A stretch of DNA of 11,177 bases from Merdiplasma sp964643295. GTDB taxonomy: Bacteria; Bacillota; Clostridia; Lachnospirales; Lachnospiraceae. The notes beneath the pieces were generated by a model. It saw only the letters and a program-made list of their open reading frames with translations. It did not search any database and was not told the origin of the DNA. The stretch spans positions 1 through 11,177 of the forward strand of contig CAZXSN010000089.1 of assembly GCA_964643295.1 (NCBI GenBank), read 5' to 3'. Below are positions 1 through 6,351 of this stretch, piece by piece; positions within the stretch are counted from its first letter, which is position 1; every line of letters begins with the position of its first letter. The translations under genes and the position numbers were made by a program.

Positions 1-68
1 AGGAAGGGATAAAAGTCCCGGGTGAGATGGGGGAAGGGGAGCACATGGCCCGGTTATGCGCCGAATAA
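1..68 (+). CDS. 3' end of an unidentified plus-strand gene (partial)
   Basis: Frame 3 of the plus strand is open from the window edge to a TAA at 66-68 and reads EGIKVPGEMGEGEHMARLCAE. The other two plus frames stop within the first 26 bases. The tail is Glu/Gly-rich and looks like ordinary protein C-terminal sequence, but I do not recognise the family. A hairpin with T-runs on both strands begins about 100 bases downstream, as expected between two convergent genes, which mildly supports a real gene end here. With only 21 codons visible, this is tentative. The alternative is that the segment is non-coding. Confidence 0.35.
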   Translation, partial: EGIKVPGEMGEGEHMARLCAE

Positions 69-166
69 CGCCCACTTTCAGTCAAATAGAAAAAGGCACC
101 GATTTAAAGAATTTTCTGCATTTCTCAACGAATTCTTTACATCGATGCCTTTTGGACCGTAACCAC

Positions 167-210
167 AAAAAACAGCAGGCATCACCCTCCGGGGCAGCCT
201 GCTGTCTTTT
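167..210. terminator. Bidirectional intrinsic terminator between convergent genes
   Basis: ACAGCAGGC (172-180) pairs perfectly with GCCTGCTGT (197-205), giving a 9-bp GC-rich stem with a 16-nt loop. On the minus strand the stem is followed by a run of Ts (positions 171-167), and on the plus strand by CTTTT (206-210). It would end the minus-strand importer/regulator unit and also any plus-strand gene entering from the left. The minus-strand T-run is slightly better. Confidence 0.8.
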
Positions 211-249
211 CCACGCATGCTGTTACCAGACATGTCCTTCAAATGCTGT

Positions 250-310
250 GATAACCTGATCAGCGGCTCCCTTCACCTGGCCCCTTACAGGGAGCGCCGG
301 GACGGTTATC
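250..310. repeat. Nested inverted repeat in the 3' untranslated region
   Basis: An outer pair, GATAACC (250-256) and GGTTATC (304-310), encloses an inner pair, GCTCCCT (266-272) and AGGGAGC (289-295), around a 16-nt loop. It lies 45 bases beyond the stop codon of the response regulator and upstream of the terminator, so the transcript of the importer unit would carry it. No T-run follows, so it is not itself an intrinsic terminator. It could be a 3'-end stabilising structure, a processed 3'-UTR RNA, or a small dispersed palindromic element. I see no second copy in the window and cannot match it to a known RNA class. Confidence 0.4.
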
Positions 311-354
311 GCAAGGCGGTTAAGAGTTAAGTCTACCGGGAATACCGATCTTGA

Positions 355-1137
355 TTACTCCAGACGATTCCGGTACTCACTGGCGGAAAAGCCGGTGATC
401 TTTTTAAAGACGCGGGAAAAATGGGCAATGTCCAGAAAGCCCACCTCATCCGCCACATCTCCGACTTTCAGGGCGGGGTCTTTCAGCAGCTCCTTGGCGG
501 CCTCCACGCGGATGCCATTCATCAGTTCGGAAAAGCTCTGCCCGGTGGAGCCGTTCAGGAGCTTGCTCAAATGCCACTGACTCACGTAGATATGATCCGC
601 CACTTCCTTCAGCGTGATCTTGCGACGGTAGTTCTCCCGCATATAGGAAAGCGCGTTTTTGACGAGGAACCTGCCGGCGGCGGATACTGTCTCCGCGCCG
701 CTTTTTGGCTCTCCCGGTTCCTCCTGCCCTTCTGTCTGTTCCCGCTGCGGGAGAATCCCCTTCTTTTTTAACCTGGCAGCCATCGCTTCCACAGCCTCTT
801 TTAACTCCTCCATCGTGGAGGGCTTTAAAATGTAGCGGGCGACCCCCAGACGCAGCGCCTGCTGCAGGAGTTCAAAGTCCCGGTAACCGGTAAGAATAGT
901 CAGCTCCAGGTCATCAAATTCTGACTTGAGGGCTGCCGTCATCACAAGTCCGTCCATCTTCGGCATGTAGATATCACAAAAGACCATGTCCGGTCGGATC
1001 CGGCGGATAAGATCCAGTCCCTCCTGGCCGTCGAAAGCGGTTCCCGCCACTTCGCAGTCATAGGAAGCCCAGGGAATCAGTTTCACAAGCCCGGTGACAA
1101 TAATCGGCTCATCATCCACAATGACCACTTTGTACAT
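355..1137 (-). CDS. YesN-type response regulator (REC plus AraC-family HTH)
   Basis: Probable cytoplasmic transcription regulator of the adjacent sugar-uptake genes. Counting from the ATG at 1137 (260 residues), the receiver domain fills roughly residues 1-118. It has the acidic pocket DDE at 8-10, phosphoacceptor Asp55 in the CDIYMPKMDG stretch, Thr83 and Lys105 in LKP. A Glu/Pro-rich linker (about 126-153) joins it to two AraC-type helix-turn-helix motifs (about 156-258); the second contains VADEVGF and HFSRVFKKITG. This is the architecture of partners of YesM-like kinases, and the kinase is encoded in the neighbouring unit at 4504-6264. The gene starts 18 bases after the second permease stop, so it is the last gene of that unit. 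A TTG two codons upstream (1143) is a possible alternative start; neither has a strong Shine-Dalgarno, and the ATG gives the usual MYKVVIVDDE beginning. A bidirectional terminator lies downstream. Confidence 0.95.
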   Translation of the reverse strand: MYKVVIVDDEPIIVTGLVKLIPWASYDCEVAGTAFDGQEGLDLIRRIRPDMVFCDIYMPKMDGLVMTAALKSEFDDLELTILTGYRDFELLQQALRLGVARYILKPSTMEELKEAVEAMAARLKKKGILPQREQTEGQEEPGEPKSGAETVSAAGRFLVKNALSYMRENYRRKITLKEVADHIYVSQWHLSKLLNGSTGQSFSELMNGIRVEAAKELLKDPALKVGDVADEVGFLDIAHFSRVFKKITGFSASEYRNRLE

Positions 1138-1155
1138 CCTCAATCACTCTTTTTC

Positions 1156-2022
1156 TCAGCCTTTCAGCGCTCCGGCCACCATTCCCTTAATGATGTATTT
1201 TTGCAGGAACGCGTAGAGGATCAGCACCGGCACCACCACAATGGTGACCGCAGCCGCCATCAGTCCGTAGTTCGTCCCTTCCATGGCGGTCAGCTCCTTC
1301 AACAGTCTGGTGATGGCCCAGTGTTTCTGAATCCGCAGGAAGAACGACTGCATGAACAGATCGTTATAGCTCCACAGGAACGTAAAGATCGCCACTGTGG
1401 CAAAGGACGGCTTCGCGAGCGGCATCACGATCCTGCGGTAGATCTGGAAAGTGCTGCATCCTTCCAGGTAGGCCGCCTCCTCCAGCTCCAGCGGGAGACT
1501 TTGGATAAACCCGGACAGAACCAGAATCGCAAAGGAAAGGTTTCCCGCGATCTGCGGCAGTGCGCAGGAGAGCAAAGAGACCCAACGGTTGCTGGTATTC
1601 ACAATCCCCCACGAGGCCTCCATGCGAAAGACCGGCACGATCGTCGCGAAAGCCGGGAACATCATGCTGGCGACCACCACGGACATCAAAAAGTTTCTTC
1701 CCTTGAAATTATAGCGGACCAGCGCGAAAGCCGCAAGTCCCGCCAGCATCATTACTACAACGGTCACGGTTCCGGATAAGGCCAGGCTGTTCAGGTACGC
1801 TCCCAGAATCGGCACCCGGTCAAACGCCCTCTTATAATTTGCCAGCGTGAACGCCTCCCCTAACGGAAGAGAGAAGGAGTCCTCGATGATCAGGTTCCTG
1901 GCTTTGAAGGAATTGATCGCCACCCAGAACAGCGGATAGATCGTGGTCAGCGCCCAGATGATCAGCAGCGCGTAAACGGGGATCATCCAGGTCTGCGGCT
2001 TTCTTCTTTTCTTTTTCTCCAT
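1156..2022 (-). CDS. Carbohydrate ABC transporter permease, MalG type
   Basis: Second membrane subunit (288 residues) of a CUT1-family sugar importer. A basic N-terminus (MEKKKRRK) precedes the first membrane segment at about 13-35; further hydrophobic segments lie near 78-102, 111-132, 145-172, 206-218 and 256-274. The cytoplasmic EAA loop that docks the ATPase is clear at about 181-203, with EEAAYLEGCS followed by RRIVMPLAKP. The C-terminus, KYIIKGMVAGALKG, is typical of MalG-type permeases. A GGGAGG ribosome site sits 5 bases before the ATG. It starts 15 bases after the MalF-type gene, and the response-regulator gene follows 18 bases after its stop, indicating one transcript. The sequence alone does not define the sugar. 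Confidence 0.96.
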   Translation of the reverse strand: MEKKKRRKPQTWMIPVYALLIIWALTTIYPLFWVAINSFKARNLIIEDSFSLPLGEAFTLANYKRAFDRVPILGAYLNSLALSGTVTVVVMMLAGLAAFALVRYNFKGRNFLMSVVVASMMFPAFATIVPVFRMEASWGIVNTSNRWVSLLSCALPQIAGNLSFAILVLSGFIQSLPLELEEAAYLEGCSTFQIYRRIVMPLAKPSFATVAIFTFLWSYNDLFMQSFFLRIQKHWAITRLLKELTAMEGTNYGLMAAAVTIVVVPVLILYAFLQKYIIKGMVAGALKG

Positions 2023-2037
2023 GATGTCCTCCCTTCC

Positions 2038-2925
2038 CTAATACTCTTTCTCTTTGAAAACGGTGTTAACCACCCGGGAGGAGAGTACGCCCAGAAGGAC
2101 GATGATGACCGCGATCGCGCAGCCGTAATCCGTATTTCGCGCCTCACACGCCCAGTAGTACATGTAGGTGCTCGTCAGCCAGGTTCTGTTCAGCGGCATG
2201 CCTTTCGGGAACATCACCCAGGGAAGATCGTATGCTTTCAACGCTCCCGTGACCGCCAGCACAGCACAGGTGCACAGCACGTTGTGGAGAAGCGGAAGCG
2301 TAATATACCGGATCCGCTGCCAGCGGCTCGCCCCGTCAATAGCAGCCACCTCGTACAGGTCGGAGGGGATATTGTTCAATCCGGTGACCAGGATGACGAA
2401 ATAGAAACCGACATACTGCCACATCACCGGGATCATCATCGTGATCAACGCTTTGTTTTCACTCTTCCAGTCAATCAGCTCCTTCTGTCCGAACAGTTCC
2501 AGGATCTGGTTTAACATGCCCTTATCCCGCAAAAAGATCAGGTTAAACAAAAGCCCCAACGCGGTGGCGGAGATCACGATCGGGAAGAAGTAGACCACAC
2601 GGAAGAACTTCCCGCCTCTGGGAATCTGATCCACACAGATGGCTAACACCAGCGCGGTTCCCACTTGAAACACCAGCGTGGAAAGCATCAGGATCAGCGT
2701 GTTCCCAAGCGCTCTCCACATGTTCTGATCCTGAAGCAGTTCCGCGTAGTTCGTATACCAGGGAGATAAGAATCCCTTGCTTGGAGAAGCAAGCCCTTCT
2801 ATCTGCTGGAAACTGTTTAAGATATTCATGATGAACGGATAGTGTAAAAAAACCGCCATGAAAGCAAAGGCCGGAATCAGAAAGAACAGCAGCGGTTTTT
2901 TATTGCGGTAGATATTGGCTCCCAT
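2038..2925 (-). CDS. Carbohydrate ABC transporter permease, MalF type
   Basis: First membrane subunit (295 residues from the ATG at 2925) of the same CUT1-family importer. The N-terminus is MGANIYRNKKPLLFFLIPAF, with a first membrane segment from about residue 11 and further segments near 75-98, 108-132, 160-182, 215-230 and 268-285. The EAA loop lies at about 192-212 (EVAAIDGASRWQRIRYITLP). An in-frame ATG at 2973 exists, but it falls in the loop of an intrinsic terminator hairpin (2948-2988), and the 16 extra residues (starting MRSCGIPFLEKG) resemble no permease N-terminus. I therefore chose 2925, which has a modest AAGGGAAG ribosome site about 10 bases upstream. The gene is preceded by the binding protein and followed 15 bases later by the MalG-type permease. 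Confidence 0.93.
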   Translation of the reverse strand: MGANIYRNKKPLLFFLIPAFAFMAVFLHYPFIMNILNSFQQIEGLASPSKGFLSPWYTNYAELLQDQNMWRALGNTLILMLSTLVFQVGTALVLAICVDQIPRGGKFFRVVYFFPIVISATALGLLFNLIFLRDKGMLNQILELFGQKELIDWKSENKALITMMIPVMWQYVGFYFVILVTGLNNIPSDLYEVAAIDGASRWQRIRYITLPLLHNVLCTCAVLAVTGALKAYDLPWVMFPKGMPLNRTWLTSTYMYYWACEARNTDYGCAIAVIIVLLGVLSSRVVNTVFKEKEY

Positions 2926-2947
2926 CGGATCATTTCTTCCCTTCTCT

Positions 2948-2988
2948 AAAAAAGGGATGCCGCAGGAACGCATCTTCCTGCAGCATCC
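2948..2988 (-). terminator. Intrinsic terminator/attenuator between binding protein and permease genes
   Basis: On the minus strand, GGATGCTGCAGGAA (2988-2975) pairs with TTCCTGCGGCATCC (2968-2955) over 14 bp with one T-G wobble and a 6-nt loop. One base later comes a run of six Ts (2953-2948). It begins 25 bases after the binding-protein stop codon and ends 22 bases before the permease ATG. No promoter is obvious between the hairpin and the permease, so the permeases and regulator probably depend on read-through. This gives an expected excess of binding protein over membrane subunits. Confidence 0.88.
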
Positions 2989-3013
2989 TCGTTACGTAAG
3001 TTTCCCGATCCTT

Positions 3014-4315
3014 TTACTGCGCGTGATAGATCTCCAGCCCTTCCGCGACAGCGTCTTCCGCGGAAACCTCTCCGGTTACGATCTGCGGCATGCCGTCGAA
3101 AGTAGGTACCCGGCATTCCCCGTTAAACAGATCCTGCACCGCGCCGGTTAAGGAAGTCGCTCCCGACATCATCTGCATCGATTTTTGCTGCAGAGAATTA
3201 AACATCGTCTCATCTACCGCCGGAGCCTCCTTCAATGCGGAAGCGGTATGCTGCGCAAACTTCGCCACGTTCTCGTCACTGGTCATCGTCTCCACAAAGC
3301 TCACCGCCGCGTCGCGCTTCTCCTCGTCCTCCCAGGCCGTCGTGCTGATATAATAGCCCATGGACAGTCCGCCGATCAGGTCGGTGGCCTTCCTCTCGCC
3401 CTTGCCCGGCACGTAGGTCACCGTAAATTTGTCCAGCATCGCCGTATCCAGCGTGGATAAATCCTCCGGATCGGACTGGCAGGCCGCTGCGATGCCGCCG
3501 ACTTTCCAGGAACCATCAATCAGGAAGGCAGCCTTATCCTGGGTGAACATTGCAAACGTCTCATCATCGGTCGCAGAGAGCGTGTTCTCCGGGAAGTAGC
3601 CCAGCTCATACAGTTCTTTGATGTCATTCATACCGGCCACCCACGATTCCGCCTCGTCGATCGAGGCCGGAATGGTCAGATGATCCTTCACATTGCCATT
3701 GTTAAAGATCGAGTACTCCCACCAGTAGTGCGGAATGTTTCCCAGAGCCGCCGCGATCGGCGCGTAACCCGCGTCCTTGATCTTCTGGCAGTCTTCCTTA
3801 AACTGATCCCAGGTGTAGTCCGCTCCCGGAACCTCCACCCCTGCGGCGTCCAAAACAGCCGTGTTGACAAACAGCGCCTCCCAGTAGCCGTTGACCGGCA
3901 CCGCGTATTTCACGCCATCCACCAGAGAAGGTGCGATCAGATCGTCGTTCATGTTGGCAGCATACTCCGGATACGTCTCGCGTATCGTATCGATCGGTAC
4001 CACTTTCCCGGCCTCTATGAAGGAATTGGCATCGGCGCCGTTAAAGAAAAACAGGACATCCGGATCCGCGCCGGTCTGGAAATCCATCTCAATCCGCGCC
4101 TTGAACGCTTCATCGGAAGTCGCGGACGCGTCATTCACCGTGTTGCCGGTAGCCTCCTCCCAGGCTGCCACTGCATCCTTGAAATTCTGTGCGTTTCCAT
4201 CCTCCCCCGCGAACGTGGTGGTGACATTCAGTTCCACTCCCTCCGCGAACACACTTGTTCCAACAAGGGGAAGACAGGTCAGCAGTCCCACAACAAAAGC
4301 GAACCGTTTTTTCAT
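3014..4315 (-). CDS. Extracellular sugar-binding protein of the ABC importer
   Basis: Solute-binding protein of 433 residues (SBP_bac_1 type, CUT1 importers) that captures the sugar outside the cell and hands it to the two permeases. Residues 1-24 form a signal peptide: MKKR, a hydrophobic core, then the signal peptidase I-like site SVFA before EGV. The only cysteine in this region (Cys14, context GLLTC) is not a convincing lipobox, so the protein does not look like a lipoprotein, which is unusual for a Gram-positive importer. The mature part carries family features such as DPDVLFFFNGADANSFIEAG, VPVNGYWEALFVNTAVLDAAG and, near the C-terminus, RVPTFDGMPQIVTGEVSAEDA. An AGGAGGT ribosome site lies 6 bases before the ATG. 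It is the first gene of unit 2, with its own promoter upstream and an attenuator downstream. The substrate is probably a short oligosaccharide, inferred from the GH94 gene. Confidence 0.95.
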   Translation of the reverse strand: MKKRFAFVVGLLTCLPLVGTSVFAEGVELNVTTTFAGEDGNAQNFKDAVAAWEEATGNTVNDASATSDEAFKARIEMDFQTGADPDVLFFFNGADANSFIEAGKVVPIDTIRETYPEYAANMNDDLIAPSLVDGVKYAVPVNGYWEALFVNTAVLDAAGVEVPGADYTWDQFKEDCQKIKDAGYAPIAAALGNIPHYWWEYSIFNNGNVKDHLTIPASIDEAESWVAGMNDIKELYELGYFPENTLSATDDETFAMFTQDKAAFLIDGSWKVGGIAAACQSDPEDLSTLDTAMLDKFTVTYVPGKGERKATDLIGGLSMGYYISTTAWEDEEKRDAAVSFVETMTSDENVAKFAQHTASALKEAPAVDETMFNSLQQKSMQMMSGATSLTGAVQDLFNGECRVPTFDGMPQIVTGEVSAEDAVAEGLEIYHAQ

Positions 4316-4320
4316 TTTCT
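4316..4320 (-). other. Spacer between ribosome site and binding-protein start
   Basis: Read on the minus strand, a strong AGGAGGT (within 4321-4328) is followed by a short A-rich spacer and the ATG at 4315. This fixes the binding-protein start; no upstream in-frame ATG competes with it. Confidence 0.6.
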
Positions 4321-4371
4321 TACCTCCTTTGACTTTTGATCATGAAAAAATCCTGCTGCTCTTATGTAACC

Positions 4372-4400
4372 AGTATGCGTCATTTTTACCATCCTGGGAA
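4372..4400 (-). promoter_or_regulatory. Probable promoter of the binding-protein/permease/regulator unit
   Basis: On the minus strand, a -35-like TTCCCA (4400-4395, four of six consensus bases), a 17-nt spacer and a -10-like CATACT (4377-4372, four of six) lie about 57 bases before the binding-protein ATG. Both hexamers are weak, as expected for an activator-dependent promoter. The shared 16-bp motif ends exactly 10 nt upstream of the -35, the same geometry as at the phosphorylase promoter. That repeated geometry is the main reason to believe it. Confidence 0.6.
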
Positions 4401-4410
4401 GATCTGAAGC

Positions 4411-4426
4411 TGTGATTTTTTGTATC
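4411..4426 (-). promoter_or_regulatory. Candidate regulator-binding box, copy 2 (importer unit)
   Basis: Minus-strand GATACAAAAAATCACA, identical over 16 bases to the box at 8812-8827. Just upstream lies ACAAAAC, giving an ACAA-rich direct repeat 10 nt apart (one helical turn). A 6-bp inverted repeat, GTTTTG/CAAAAC (4427-4432 and 4440-4445), also adjoins it. AraC-family activators commonly bind direct repeats next to the -35, so the response regulator encoded at 355-1137 is the natural candidate ligand. Binding is inferred from position and conservation. Confidence 0.65.
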
Positions 4427-4453
4427 GTTTTGTCAGAATCAAAACGGCGTAAG

Positions 4454-4485
4454 AAAAAACGCTTTCCGGTCCCTGTCCGGAGAAA
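4454..4485 (-). terminator. Candidate terminator after the histidine kinase gene
   Basis: On the minus strand, CCGG (4480-4477) pairs with CCGG (4469-4466) around a 7-nt loop. One more T-A pair and a few weaker pairs extend the stem past a mismatch, and GCG plus six Ts (4459-4454) follow. It starts about 19 bases after the kinase stop codon. The stem is short, so it may be leaky. Together with the promoter at 4372-4400 it separates the two transcription units. Confidence 0.5.
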
Positions 4486-4503
4486 TCCAGAGAACAACAG
4501 CCT

Positions 4504-6264
4504 TTATCGCTCCTGTCCATCGGGTGCCGTCCCCGTCCGATACGGCAGCAACAGTCTGGCAAGTACCTTTCCCTCCTCCCTGCCGATCTGAAGGCCGTAA
4601 GGCTCTCCAAACAGAATGTGAAGCCGCTGGTTGACGTTTGCAATACCCATGTTTCCAGCGGGTTCCCTGCTGGTGTTATAGTTCAGATCAAGAAGCCTTT
4701 CGATTCGCATCGCATCCTCTTGGGAAAGCGTCCCGTCATTGTAGATTTCCAGTGTCAGATCGCTGCCGACCCGGTAGCCTTTGATCAGTACGGTACCTTT
4801 TCCGTTGGGCACAATGCCGTGTTCGATCGCATTTTCAATCACCGGCTGCAGGATCAGTCTTGGCACCAGGCAGTCCATGAGTTCCTCCGGAATCTCTACT
4901 GTCACTTCCAGCCGTTCCCCCAGCCGCTCCCGCATGATATACAGATAGGAACGCACATAGGTCATCTCCTCTTTCAACGGCACCTCGGGGCGCTTCCTGC
5001 GGTCTAACGCCGCATCCATCACGTTCGAGAGTGATTCGATCATCTTACTGATCTTTTCATTGCCGTCCAGGCGGGCCTCCCAGTTGATGATTTCGAGCGT
5101 ATTGTTCAAAAAATGCGGGTTGATATGCGACTGCAGAGCCATGATCCTGGCCTCCCGAAGAGCAATCTCCTCCTGATAAATCCGGTTGAACTGCTCCTGC
5201 AGGTGCTTTGACATCCGGTTCACGGAGTCACTTAGATAGGCAAATTCCTGATTGTGCATCTCCCCGCTGATCTGATACCCCAGTTCCCCTTCCTCGATAT
5301 GGCGTACTCCTTCGGTCAGCACAGTCACGGGATGCGTGACCTCCCGCCTGAACACCCACAGAACCGCCAGCAGCATCAGGACCACGGAGAATACCATGCC
5401 GGCCATCACGTAAGGATAACCGTAAAAGGGAAACATCGTCACGTTATTGTTCACCATCATCACCGAGCGCAGTTTGTAGCGGTCGCCGGAGCATTCATCG
5501 GTCACGCAGAGCTGCCCGTGCACCCACTGGTAGTTTTTTTCACCCGCCTCCCGGTACAGCGTCTCCCAGTCGAGCTCCTCCTCGCTCTGCGCAGACAGAA
5601 ACTCCTGCTCATTGATCCAGACACAGCCGCGATCCTGCATCGGATACTGGAAGATACTGCCAAAGCAGTATTCCCGGTTGAGGCAAAACACAAGCACCGC
5701 CTGAATCTGATAACGGCTGTCCAGCATATTTCGAATCATGTAAAGTTCCCTGCCCCGTACCAGAAAACGCACGGAAGTACCCAGATCCTTCGCCGCTTCC
5801 CGGACAGCCTCGTGATCGTCCTCCCAGTAATGGAGGATTTTCTGATAACTTCCGTTCCCGCTTTCACTGTACACTGCCGCCGAGTTCTCCTCGCTTTCCC
5901 CTTCAAACCAGAGGATCGCGCTGGAAATTGCATCGCTCTGCCCGTAGTTGTTCGACAGATATTGGTGATATATTTTCTTCGCCTCATCCCGGGTCACCGT
6001 TCCTGACAGATACTGCTGTCTGGCTGCAAGGATCTCCCCGTCATAGGAGGCCTTCCGGGAATCTTCCACCACCCTGTCCAGGCGTTCCACACAGATCCGG
6101 TTATTGAACGCAAGCTGATGAACGTAGCTTTCAGCGGTCAGGTCGCTGTGATTGCTCGCCATGTAGATCCCCAGAACCGCAATCAGGAAGGAAAACGGGA
6201 TCAGCCAGCAAATCAGCAGAATCCAGATCACTTTCCACTTCATGGAATGCTGTTTTTTCCGCAT
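4504..6264 (-). CDS. YesM-type sensor histidine kinase
   Basis: Membrane sensor kinase of 586 residues from the ATG at 6264, likely partner of the regulator at 355-1137. A membrane segment at about 11-35 and a second at about 284-305 enclose an extracytoplasmic region of roughly 250 residues, probably the ligand sensor. A HAMP region follows (VTHPVTVLTEGVRHIEEGELG). The His_kinase motif QSHINPHFLNN has the phosphoacceptor at His384 of INPHF. The ATPase domain shows the N box (QPVIENAIEHGI), a DGT motif and NMGIANVNQRL. This is the HPK8/LytS-YesM pattern. An in-frame ATG at 6315 would add 17 residues but has no ribosome site; the ATG at 6264 has GGAGGAGGAGG about 5 bases upstream and gives MRKKQHS before the membrane segment. 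The gene begins 87 bases after the phosphorylase stop with no terminator between, so the two are probably cotranscribed. Confidence 0.94.
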   Translation of the reverse strand: MRKKQHSMKWKVIWILLICWLIPFSFLIAVLGIYMASNHSDLTAESYVHQLAFNNRICVERLDRVVEDSRKASYDGEILAARQQYLSGTVTRDEAKKIYHQYLSNNYGQSDAISSAILWFEGESEENSAAVYSESGNGSYQKILHYWEDDHEAVREAAKDLGTSVRFLVRGRELYMIRNMLDSRYQIQAVLVFCLNREYCFGSIFQYPMQDRGCVWINEQEFLSAQSEEELDWETLYREAGEKNYQWVHGQLCVTDECSGDRYKLRSVMMVNNNVTMFPFYGYPYVMAGMVFSVVLMLLAVLWVFRREVTHPVTVLTEGVRHIEEGELGYQISGEMHNQEFAYLSDSVNRMSKHLQEQFNRIYQEEIALREARIMALQSHINPHFLNNTLEIINWEARLDGNEKISKMIESLSNVMDAALDRRKRPEVPLKEEMTYVRSYLYIMRERLGERLEVTVEIPEELMDCLVPRLILQPVIENAIEHGIVPNGKGTVLIKGYRVGSDLTLEIYNDGTLSQEDAMRIERLLDLNYNTSREPAGNMGIANVNQRLHILFGEPYGLQIGREEGKVLARLLLPYRTGTAPDGQER

Positions 6265-6270
6265 CGAAGC

Positions 6271-6281
6271 CTCCTCCTCCG
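6271..6281 (-). promoter_or_regulatory. Strong ribosome binding site that decides the kinase start
   Basis: The minus strand reads GGAGGAGGAGG five to six bases before the ATG at 6264. The competing in-frame ATG at 6315 is preceded by CCCCTGAAAAG, which has no purine-rich match to the 16S tail. This supports the shorter kinase. Confidence 0.75.
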
Positions 6282-6351
6282 TTTCTCCCTGCTCTTTCCC
6301 GAAACCATCGGGCATCTTTTCAGGGGCTTTTCCCGCTTCCTTAACCGGACT

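Noticed and set aside
56..259. Plus-strand open frame of 67 codons (MRRITPTFSQ...)
   Set aside because: It runs straight through the bidirectional terminator hairpin, has no ribosome site, and its composition is not protein-like.
250..310. Integron attC-like site
   Set aside because: The outer arms GATAACC/GGTTATC do not match the RYYYAAC/GTTRRRY core rules, and there is no integrase or cassette array.
3680..4339. Long plus-strand open frame of 219 codons opposite the binding-protein gene
   Set aside because: Antisense shadow of a well-supported gene, rich in His/Arg and with no recognisable domain. The other long plus-strand frames opposite the phosphorylase, kinase and permease genes are rejected for the same reason.
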